Source: Rhodospirillales bacterium (GTDB taxonomy: Bacteria; Pseudomonadota; Alphaproteobacteria; Rhodospirillales; Magnetospirillaceae). From it: 64,000 bases of DNA. Below, piece by piece: positions 56,722 through 64,000 of the stretch. The DNA is taken from positions 62,001 to 126,000 of the forward strand of contig JACMKT010000152.1 in the NCBI GenBank assembly GCA_014380005.1, written 5' to 3'. The translations under genes and the position numbers were made by a program. Position 1 is the stretch's first letter; the number at the start of each line of letters is the position of its first letter. The notes under the pieces are model-generated. The model worked only from the letters and a program-made list of their open reading frames with translations, was not told the origin of the DNA and ran no database searches.

Positions 56722-58476
56722 ATGTGCGGCATTTCGGGCGTTTTCACCTATGCGGGCGCTGCGGCCGATCTTCAGCCGGGCGTTATGGCCACCTTGGCGT
56801 CCATGCGCGCGCGCGGCCCCGATGGCGAGGGCGTGTGGAATTCCCCTGACCGTACGGTTTGCTTGGGCCATCGCCGCCTTTCCATCATCGATCTGAGCAA
56901 TGGCGGTTCCCAGCCCATGGATTCGGCGGATGGCCGGGTCACGCTGGTGTTTAACGGCGAAATCTACAATTACCGCAGCCTGCGCCGGGAATTGGAAGCC
57001 GACGGCGCGGTGTTCCGCTCGGATTCCGATACGGAAGTGCTGCTGGCCCTGTACCAGCGCCATGGCCGGGACATGCTGGGCCGCCTGCGCGGCATGTTCG
57101 CCTTCGCCCTGTGGGACGGGGAACGCCAGGGCATGCTGCTGGCCCGCGACGGCTTCGGCATCAAGCCGCTTTATCTGGCCGATGACGGCAAGACCTTGCG
57201 CGTGGCGTCCCAGGTCAAGGCGCTGCTGGCCGGCGGCGGCATCGACACCAGCCCGGAACCGGCGGGTCATGCCGGTTTTTACCTGTGGGGCCATGTGCCC
57301 GAGCCGTTCACCCTGTACCGCGGCATCCGCGCTTTGGCGCCGGGCCAGTGGCTGTGGCAGGAACGCGGACGCGCGGCGCAGAGCGGGCGGTTCTTCGATC
57401 TGTCAGCGGAACTGGCCTCCATCCCCGCCGACGGCTCCATCGACCTTGCCCAGGCGTTGCGCGACAGCGTCGCCCATCACATGATCGCCGATGTGCCGGT
57501 GGGGGTGTTCCTGTCGGCGGGGCTGGATTCCAGTCTGTTGACCGCCTTGGCGTCGCAGGTATCCGCGCCGGTGGACACGCTGACTTTGGGCTTTTCCGAT
57601 TTCGCCGGCACCGCCAATGACGAAGTGCCCCTGGCCGAGCTGACCGCTGCCCATTACCACACCCGCCATTCCACCATCCGCGTGCCCAAGGAAGATTTCG
57701 CCGCTGCCCGCGCCGACATTTTGGCCGCCATGGATCAGCCCTCCATCGACGGGGTGAATGTGTGGCTGGTCTCCCGCGCGGCGGCTCAGCGCGGGTTGAA
57801 GGTGGCGCTGTCGGGATTGGGCGGCGACGAATTGTTCGCCGGCTATGGCAGTTTCGGCCAATTGCCGCGCTTGGCCGGTGCCCTGGCTCCGCTGGCGGCG
57901 GTGCCCATGCTGGGCAAGGGCTTCCGCCTTGCCACCCAAGGCTGGCTGTCGCGTTTCACCTCGCCCAAATGGGCCGGGCTGCTGGAATACGGCTCCAGCC
58001 TGGGCGGCGCCTATCTGCTGCGGCGGGGATTGTTCATGCCGTGGGAATTGCCCCAGGTGCTGGACCCCCATATGGCCCGCGAGGGTTGGGCGCGCCTGCA
58101 CACCGAAACCCAACTGGCCCAAGCGGTGGCCGGGTTGGGCAATGGCCGGCTGGCGGTCAGTGCGCTGGAAGGCGGCTTCTACATGCGCAATCAGTTGCTG
58201 CGCGATGCGGATTGGGCGGGCATGGCCCATTCCCTGGAAATCCGCGTGCCTTTGGTGGATGTGGAGCTGTGGCGTTCGGTGGTGTCCCTGGTGAAAGCGG
58301 GCAAGGCCCCCAGCAAGCGTGACATGGCCCATGCCGCCATGCCGGCCCTGCCCGATGCGGTGCTCAACCGGCCCAAGACCGGTTTCCACGTTCCCATCGA
58401 CCGTTGGATGGGGCACAGCTCGCTGCGCGGATGGGCGCGAAGCGTTCATAAGGAATTCTGCCGGGGGGCGGCATGA
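56722..58476 (+). CDS. asnB: Glutamine-hydrolysing asparagine synthase-like protein (copy 3)
   Basis: MCGISGVFT, RGPDGEGVW, FNGEIYNYRSLR, VFLSAGLDSSLLTAL, LSGLGGDELFAGYGSF. Confidence 0.92.
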   Translation: MCGISGVFTYAGAAADLQPGVMATLASMRARGPDGEGVWNSPDRTVCLGHRRLSIIDLSNGGSQPMDSADGRVTLVFNGEIYNYRSLRRELEADGAVFRSDSDTEVLLALYQRHGRDMLGRLRGMFAFALWDGERQGMLLARDGFGIKPLYLADDGKTLRVASQVKALLAGGGIDTSPEPAGHAGFYLWGHVPEPFTLYRGIRALAPGQWLWQERGRAAQSGRFFDLSAELASIPADGSIDLAQALRDSVAHHMIADVPVGVFLSAGLDSSLLTALASQVSAPVDTLTLGFSDFAGTANDEVPLAELTAAHYHTRHSTIRVPKEDFAAARADILAAMDQPSIDGVNVWLVSRAAAQRGLKVALSGLGGDELFAGYGSFGQLPRLAGALAPLAAVPMLGKGFRLATQGWLSRFTSPKWAGLLEYGSSLGGAYLLRRGLFMPWELPQVLDPHMAREGWARLHTETQLAQAVAGLGNGRLAVSALEGGFYMRNQLLRDADWAGMAHSLEIRVPLVDVELWRSVVSLVKAGKAPSKRDMAHAAMPALPDAVLNRPKTGFHVPIDRWMGHSSLRGWARSVHKEFCRGAA

Positions 58477-59447
58477 AGAGTTGGTTGCTTGATCTGCTGC
58501 AATGCCCCGCCTGCCGGGGCGATGATTCGTTCGTTCTGGGTGACGACGTGCTCACCTGTCCCGGTTGCGGCCATACGGTGCCGGTGGTGCGCGGCATTCC
58601 CCGCTTCGTCAAGACGTCCGAAAATTACGCCCAAGGCTTCGGCTGGCAATGGACGCGCTGGCGCAAATTGCAGGTGGACCGGCTGTCCGGCCATAATCTG
58701 TCCGAGCGCCGCTTTGTCGCCGATTCCCGCTGGGACCGTGACTGGATCAAGGGCAAGCTGATCCTGGATGCGGGCTGCGGCGCCGGGCGTTTCACCGATG
58801 CGGCGGCGCAATTGGGCGCCCGCGTGGTGGCCTGCGATCTGTCCGCCGCCATCGATGCCTGCCGCGCCAATTGCGAGGAAGACCAAGGCCGCAGCCCTGA
58901 CCGGGGCGAGGTGGCGTGGATTCAGGGCAATCTGCTGGATTTGCCGTTGAAGCCCGGAATGTTCGACGCGGTGTTCTGCATGGGCGTCATCCAGCACACC
59001 CCCGACCCGGAAAAGGTCATGTCCGCGCTGCCCGCCATGCTCAAGCCGGGCGGCAAGCTGGCCTATAATTTCTATGAAGCCAATCCGCTGCGGAAGTTCG
59101 AGTTCATCAAATACGGCCTGCGCCGCCTGACGCCGCGCTGGCCGGCGGAACGCATTCTGCTGCTGTCACGCCTGCTGGTGGCGCTGTTCTTCCCGCTCAC
59201 CTGGGCCATGGCCAAGGTGCCGGTCTTGCGGTTCTTCGTGCGCTTCCTGCCCATCTCGGCCACCCATAACCCCGAGCTGACCCTGGCCCAGCAATATGAA
59301 TGGACCCTGCTGGACACCTTCGACTGGCTCAACCCCAGTTACGAGATTTGCCAGGACCACCGCAAGGTGGCGGGTTTGCTGGAAGGCGCCGGGCTTGCCA
59401 AGGTGGGTTCCGAACCCGGTCTGGCCTGGGCCGAGCGCCCGGCTTGA
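58473..59447 (+). CDS. Class I SAM methyltransferase with Trm112-like zinc-ribbon N-terminus
   Basis: LQCPACRGDDSFVLGDDVLTCPGCGHTVPVVRGIPRF; LILDAGCGAGRFTDAAAQLGARVVACD. Confidence 0.87.
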   Translation: MKSWLLDLLQCPACRGDDSFVLGDDVLTCPGCGHTVPVVRGIPRFVKTSENYAQGFGWQWTRWRKLQVDRLSGHNLSERRFVADSRWDRDWIKGKLILDAGCGAGRFTDAAAQLGARVVACDLSAAIDACRANCEEDQGRSPDRGEVAWIQGNLLDLPLKPGMFDAVFCMGVIQHTPDPEKVMSALPAMLKPGGKLAYNFYEANPLRKFEFIKYGLRRLTPRWPAERILLLSRLLVALFFPLTWAMAKVPVLRFFVRFLPISATHNPELTLAQQYEWTLLDTFDWLNPSYEICQDHRKVAGLLEGAGLAKVGSEPGLAWAERPA

Positions 59448-59518
59448 AACCCAGGCCGCGCTTGACTGGCGTAGTCATAGTCGGCAGTGTTCGCACGCTT
59501 CACAGCTAGGTTCTGGTC

Positions 59519-60787
59519 ATGAATTCCTCGTCGCGCATTGCTGTCATCGGCCTCGGTTATGTGGGTTTGCCCCTGGCGGTCGCCATCGCCCGCCATTACC
59601 CCACGGTGGGCTTCGACATCTCCGAGCCCCGCGTGGGCGAGCTGCATAAGGGGTTCGACCGCACCGGCGAGGTGGACAAGGCGGTCCTGCGCGCCAGCAC
59701 CATCAAGCTGTCGGCCAAGCTGGACGACATCAAGGGCTGCGGCGTCTATATCGTCACCGTGCCGACGCCGGTGGACGACAACAACGAACCCGATCTGCGC
59801 CCGGTGCTGTCGGCGTGCCGTTCCGTGGGCGGCATCATGGGCAAGGGCGCCGTGGTGGTGTTTGAAAGCACCGTCTATCCCGGCGTGACCGAAGACATCT
59901 GCGGCCCCGAGCTGGAGCGGGTCTCGGGCCTGACCTGCGGCGTGGACTTCTTCCTGGGCTACAGCCCGGAGCGCATCAATCCCGGTGACCGCGAGCACAC
60001 TGTGGACCGCATCACCAAGGTGGTGGCGGGCCAGACTCCGGCGGTCACCGCCCAGCTTGCCGCCATTTATGGTTCGGTCACCACCGGCGGCGTGTTCGAA
60101 GCGGCCTCCATCAAGGTGGCCGAAGCCGCCAAGGTGATCGAGAACGCCCAGCGCGATATCAACATCGCCTTCATCAACGAAATCACCCTGATCTTCCAGA
60201 AGCTGGGCATTTCCATCTACGACGTGCTGGACGCGTCGGCCACCAAATGGAACTTCCTCAACTTCAAGCCGGGTTTGGTGGGCGGCCACTGCATCGGCGT
60301 CGATCCGTTCTATCTGGCCCGCTGCGCCCAGGATAACGGCTATCACCCGGAAATCATCCTGGCCGGGCGGCGCATCAATGACGGCATGGGCCCGTGGATC
60401 GCCGAGCAGGTGTCCGGGCTGGTGGACAAGGGCGCCCGCATCCTGGTGCTGGGCCTGACCTTCAAGGAAAACGTGCCCGATCTGCGCAACAGCAAGGTGG
60501 TGGACGTGATCCGCGGCCTGCGCGAGCGCGGCCTGACCGTCGAAGTGCACGACCCCTATGCCGACCCCGCCGAGGCCGAGCACGAATATGGCGAGACGCT
60601 GATCCCGTCGCTGGACGGTCTGGGCGGCTATGACTGCATCATCGGTGCGGTGCCCCACGCGCCCTATCTGACCTTCACCGACGAATCCTTCGAGACGTTG
60701 CTGAAGCCGGGCGGGCTGGTGGCCGACGTCAAGGCGCTGTGGCGGGGCAAGCAATTGCCTGACGGCCTCCGGCTGTGGCGCCTGTAG
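59519..60787 (+). CDS. UDP-N-acetyl-hexosamine 6-dehydrogenase (TviB/WbpO-type nucleotide sugar dehydrogenase)
   Basis: IAVIGLGYVGLPLAVAIARHYPTVGFDISEPRVGEL, VFESTVYPGVTEDICGPELE, GFSPERINPGD-like GYSPERINPGDREHTVDRITKVV, GLVGGHCIGVDPFYLA. Confidence 0.92.
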   Translation: MNSSSRIAVIGLGYVGLPLAVAIARHYPTVGFDISEPRVGELHKGFDRTGEVDKAVLRASTIKLSAKLDDIKGCGVYIVTVPTPVDDNNEPDLRPVLSACRSVGGIMGKGAVVVFESTVYPGVTEDICGPELERVSGLTCGVDFFLGYSPERINPGDREHTVDRITKVVAGQTPAVTAQLAAIYGSVTTGGVFEAASIKVAEAAKVIENAQRDINIAFINEITLIFQKLGISIYDVLDASATKWNFLNFKPGLVGGHCIGVDPFYLARCAQDNGYHPEIILAGRRINDGMGPWIAEQVSGLVDKGARILVLGLTFKENVPDLRNSKVVDVIRGLRERGLTVEVHDPYADPAEAEHEYGETLIPSLDGLGGYDCIIGAVPHAPYLTFTDESFETLLKPGGLVADVKALWRGKQLPDGLRLWRL

Positions 60788-60790
60788 GCC

Positions 60791-61726
60791 TTGCGCATCC
60801 TTTTCATCACCGCCAGCCGCATCGGCGATGCGGTGCTGTCCACCGGATTGCTGGCCCATCTGGCGGCGACCTATCCCCAGGCCCGCTTCACCGTGGCCTG
60901 CGGGGCGCCCGCCGCCGGCCTGTTCCGCCCGGCCCCCTTCGTGGAACGGGTCATCCCCATGGTCAAGCGCAAGCGCGCCGGCCATTGGCTTGATCTGTGG
61001 AAGCAGACCGTGGGCATTGGTTGGTCCCTGGTGGTGGATTTGCGCGGCTCGGCCTTGGGCTATGTGGTGCCCTCCTTGCGCCGGCGGGTGCTGAAATCTT
61101 CGTGGGAGCCGAAGCACCGCTTGGCCCATCTGTCCTCGGTGCTGGGGCTGGACCGTGCGCTGCCGCCCGTGCTGTGGAACACGCCCGAGCAACAGGCCGA
61201 GGCCGTCCGCCTGCTGCCCCACGGCCCGGTGCTGGCGGTGGGTCCGACCGCCAATTGGGGCGCCAAGCAATGGCCGGCGGAACGGTTCGCTCAGGTGGTG
61301 CAGGCATTGACCGCCCCCACCGGCATCCTGCCCGGCGCCCGCGTGGCGGTGTTCGGCGCCGAATCCGAGCGTGCTGCCGCTCAGCCGTTGCTGGATGCGG
61401 TGGAGTGCGTGGATTTGGTGGGCAAGGTGGACCTCGCCACGGTGCATGCCTGCATGAAGCGGGCGGCGTTCTATGTGGGCAATGATTCCGGGCTGATGCA
61501 TATCGCTGCCGCCTCGGGCACGCCCACTTTGGGGCTGTTCGGCCCCAGCTCGGAAATCTTCTACGGCCCGTTCGGTCCGGCCTGCGCCAGCGTGCGCGGC
61601 CCGCGGTCGTTCGAAGACATCTGCCACGCGCCCGATTACGACTACCGCAGCCAGGATTGCATGATGCTGGATTTGACGGTGGAACGCGTGGCGGCGGCAG
61701 CGCAGGATTTGTGGGCGCGGGTTTAG
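60791..61726 (+). CDS. Glycosyltransferase family 9 (ADP-heptosyltransferase-like)
   Basis: RILFITASRIGDAVLSTGLLAHLAATYPQARFTVACG, VGPTANWGAKQWPAERFA, YVGNDSGLMHIAAASGTPTLGLFGPS. Confidence 0.9.
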   Translation: MRILFITASRIGDAVLSTGLLAHLAATYPQARFTVACGAPAAGLFRPAPFVERVIPMVKRKRAGHWLDLWKQTVGIGWSLVVDLRGSALGYVVPSLRRRVLKSSWEPKHRLAHLSSVLGLDRALPPVLWNTPEQQAEAVRLLPHGPVLAVGPTANWGAKQWPAERFAQVVQALTAPTGILPGARVAVFGAESERAAAQPLLDAVECVDLVGKVDLATVHACMKRAAFYVGNDSGLMHIAAASGTPTLGLFGPSSEIFYGPFGPACASVRGPRSFEDICHAPDYDYRSQDCMMLDLTVERVAAAAQDLWARV

Positions 61727-61727
61727 T

Positions 61728-62873
61728 CTAGCGGTTTACCCGTAACGCCTTCGCCTTATCCGCCAACGCCCCTGAAAACGCCGCCAGCGCTCCACTCACG
61801 CGGTGGGGCGGCTGTGTTTGGGTGGTCAATTCCACGCCGAAATCATCGGGCACCGGGGCCGTGCAGCCAAGCATGCGGCACAGGACCAGATCGCCGGTGG
61901 TGGCGCTGTAATGCAGGGCGTCCCAATACCCATGCATGCGCCCACCGGGTTGTTCGGGCACGGCCTCGGTGGTGACGGAATTGAACCCGGCGAAATCCCA
62001 CAGGCGCACGGGCGCGCCGGGCTGCTGGTTCAAGGCGGCGACCAGCGTGGTCAGCTCATGCGTCCACGCCTCGTATTGGGGGGCCAGCCCGACGGCCTCC
62101 ACCATGTCCAGATGCACGGCGTGCACGGGGGTGATGAACAGCAGCACCTCGGTGCCGTTGGCCCTCAGCCTTGTGATCGCATCGCCCAACAGCGCCAGAT
62201 GCCGGGGGGCGTAGTGATAGCCGCCATAGGCATGGGCGGCGAGATACGAGTCCAGCGAGGCGGCGAATTGCTTGCGGAAGTCGTCGGGCACCTTGGCTGC
62301 GGCGGGGTCATAGCCGCCCTGCTTGCCGAACGGGCTGCGCTTGCCGCGCACGGACGCGGCAACCACGCTGGCTGAATCGGCCAGGGCCTGGCCCGACAAC
62401 AGGCGCTGGGCATAGATGGGCAGCAGCGAGCGGCCGGAAAAGGCGGAATCCGCATAATCGGCCTTGGCCCCCCAATGGTCGGAAAACAGCACGAAATCCA
62501 GGCCGATGATCACCCGGCGGGGATTCTGGTGGGCGGCCACATAGGACGCGACGCCATGGATTTGTGTCATGTCGGCGAAGGGCAGGCCGGCGTTGAAGGT
62601 CTTCGTCCCGTTTAGCACGGGTGAATCGGGGTTAAGCCCGGTCTCTGTGGCCGAGGTGCCCAGGAATACGGTGTCGAAGGCGAAGCTGCCCAGGATCACC
62701 GATTTGTTGACCCGGCCCCCGCCGCGCTTGAGCTTTTTCTGGTCGTTAAAGCCCTTGATGTCGTTCCAGCGGAAGCTGGCATAGGGGTCAACCGCCCAAT
62801 TCAATGTGGCCACCGCCATCAGGCCCAGGCCCATGGTGGTGAAGAAGATTTTGAGGAAGCGGGGTGCGGTCAT
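61728..62873 (-). CDS. AlgJ/DltD-like SGNH-fold membrane-anchored protein, probable O-acetylation accessory
   Basis: N-terminal TM, AVDPYASFRWNDI, TVFLGTSATETGLNPD; pairs with adjacent MBOAT gene. Confidence 0.65.
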   Translation of the reverse strand: MTAPRFLKIFFTTMGLGLMAVATLNWAVDPYASFRWNDIKGFNDQKKLKRGGGRVNKSVILGSFAFDTVFLGTSATETGLNPDSPVLNGTKTFNAGLPFADMTQIHGVASYVAAHQNPRRVIIGLDFVLFSDHWGAKADYADSAFSGRSLLPIYAQRLLSGQALADSASVVAASVRGKRSPFGKQGGYDPAAAKVPDDFRKQFAASLDSYLAAHAYGGYHYAPRHLALLGDAITRLRANGTEVLLFITPVHAVHLDMVEAVGLAPQYEAWTHELTTLVAALNQQPGAPVRLWDFAGFNSVTTEAVPEQPGGRMHGYWDALHYSATTGDLVLCRMLGCTAPVPDDFGVELTTQTQPPHRVSGALAAFSGALADKAKALRVNR

Positions 62874-62877
62874 GGGT

Positions 62878-64000
62878 TCAGAACTGGTAGTACAGAAATT
62901 CGGTGGGCGACCACAGATTCAGGATCGCCGCCAGGGTCGCCAGGGCCAGCACCGCTGCCCATGCGCCATTAAACCGCACCACCAGCGCGGCAAAACGGGC
63001 CGGCGCCGCCACCGGGTGCAGGCCGGGGGCGTGGTCGCGCACCATCTGCTGGCTGTTGGGTGCCACCATGGCAAGGGCCAGCAAGGCCAGCGCCAGACCC
63101 AGGCCGGGGAGCGAGGCCAGTTGGTCCTCGCCCACACCGCCAAAGCCGTTCAGCCCGGCCATGCCGCCCAGCATGCCCAATGCGGTGGTCATATCCGTGG
63201 CGCGGAAGAACACCCAGCCGACGATCACCGCCAGCAGCGTTATGGCCCAGCCAAGGCCTTGGGCCAGTGGCGAGGCGGGCTGTTCGCCGCGCCAATCCCG
63301 CCACAGATGGTTGATTGCCAGATACAGGCCGTGCAGGCCGCCCCAGACCACGAAGGTCCAATTGGCGCCGTGCCACAGCCCACCGATCAGCATGACCACC
63401 GCCAGATTAAGGTAACGCCGCCGCCGTCCCAGCCGGTTGCCGCCCAGGGGCAGATACAAATAGTCGCGCAGAAAGCGGGACAGGGTGATGTGCCAGCGCC
63501 GCCAGAACTCGATGATGTTGCGGGCCTGATAGGGCGAATTGAAGTTCACCGGCAGATTGATGCCGAACATGCGGGCCAAGCCCACCGCCATGTCCGAATA
63601 GCCGGAGAAATCAAAATAGATCTGCGCCGTATAGGCCAGGGCGCCCTGCCACGCCGCCAGGAAGGGCAGATGGGGGTCACCTTGGGCGGCGGCGAAAATG
63701 GGGCTGGCATAGCCCGCCACCGCGTCGGCCAGCACCACCTTCTTCATCAGCCCGATGGCGAACAGGGCCAAGCCTGCGGCCACATCGTCGGCCAAGGGCC
63801 GTTCGCTGGGGCGCTGGAACTGCGGCATCATCTCTTTGTGGTGGATGATGGGGCCGGCGATCAGATGGGGGAAGAAGGTGACGAACAGGCAGTAATTAAG
63901 GAAGTCGGCTTCCGAGGCGATGCCGCGCCGCACATCCACCAGATAGGCGATCTGGGTGAAGGTGAAGAACGAGATACCCAGGGGCAGCGCCACCTCGGCC
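62878..64000 (-). CDS. MBOAT family O-acyltransferase (AlgI-like), N-terminus beyond window edge
   Basis: LPLGISFFTFTQIAYLVDVRRG, LIAGPIIHHKEMMPQF, YFDFSGYSDMAVGLARMFGINLPVNFNSPYQARNIIEFWRRWHITLSRFLRDYLY, MLIGGLWHGANWTFVVWGGLHG. Confidence 0.93.
   Translation of the reverse strand, partial: AEVALPLGISFFTFTQIAYLVDVRRGIASEADFLNYCLFVTFFPHLIAGPIIHHKEMMPQFQRPSERPLADDVAAGLALFAIGLMKKVVLADAVAGYASPIFAAAQGDPHLPFLAAWQGALAYTAQIYFDFSGYSDMAVGLARMFGINLPVNFNSPYQARNIIEFWRRWHITLSRFLRDYLYLPLGGNRLGRRRRYLNLAVVMLIGGLWHGANWTFVVWGGLHGLYLAINHLWRDWRGEQPASPLAQGLGWAITLLAVIVGWVFFRATDMTTALGMLGGMAGLNGFGGVGEDQLASLPGLGLALALLALAMVAPNSQQMVRDHAPGLHPVAAPARFAALVVRFNGAWAAVLALATLAAILNLWSPTEFLYYQF

Noticed and set aside
59462-59490. 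TTGACT-N17-CAGTGT as promoter of the nucleotide sugar dehydrogenase
   Set aside because: The -10 is too poor to list as a feature.
59339-61627. 762-aa minus-strand ORF (and similar long antisense ORFs, e.g. 27175-29283, 2069-4072, 43512-45116, 41725-43515)
   Set aside because: Antisense to well-supported genes; low-complexity His/Gln/Gly/Ala-rich translations typical of shadow ORFs in GC-rich DNA.
1-64000. CRISPR array, prophage, insertion sequence, tRNA or rRNA genes
   Set aside because: No regularly spaced repeats, transposase/integrase motifs, or tRNA/rRNA-like segments were seen by eye; a tRNAscan/Infernal run would be decisive.

Overview
The window is 64 kb of GC-rich, alphaproteobacterial-looking DNA (Rhodospirillales/Magnetospirillum-like by inference only). 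It is dominated by a mostly plus-strand surface-polysaccharide locus with tightly coupled operons. A few household genes are embedded in it: purH, htpX, a DUF1674 gene, an rsmB-type methyltransferase and galE. Main modules: (i) 1-9.1 kb, a truncated pyruvate-kinase-like/ATP-sulfurylase fusion, an APS kinase, an ABC exporter, and a set matching the Campylobacter O-methyl-phosphoramidate (MeOPN) pathway: C26 amidase, cytidylyltransferase, divergent 'APS-kinase-like' kinase, alkaline-phosphatase-superfamily enzyme lacking the sulfatase Cys motif, His-phosphatase and methyltransferase. This module ends in a clear intrinsic terminator. (ii) 9.2-17.6 kb, an operon with an HpcH/HpaI aldolase, a divergent KdsB-like cytidylyltransferase, two dehydrogenases, a HAD phosphatase, an acyltransferase and a Wzy-like polymerase; it suggests an unusual CMP-ulosonic acid. 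(iii) 17.7-20.9 kb, a CDP-6-deoxyhexose pathway without the RfbH dehydratase. (iv) A long run of glycosyltransferases with two AsnB paralogues, a flippase, a DegT-like protein and a FemAB/GNAT-like protein. (v) A FlaA1-like dehydratase, heparinase family protein, B12 radical-SAM protein and purH, then more glycosyltransferases and SGNH proteins. (vi) htpX/rsmB, GmhB/GmhA, a third AsnB, a UDP-HexNAc dehydrogenase, GT9, and an MBOAT plus AlgJ-like O-acetylation pair cut by the right edge. The best candidate for an undescribed system is the phosphoramidate-like module beside a PAPS-type module; the second is the aldolase-based CMP-sugar operon. All family calls come from reading motifs in the translations; no database search was run.
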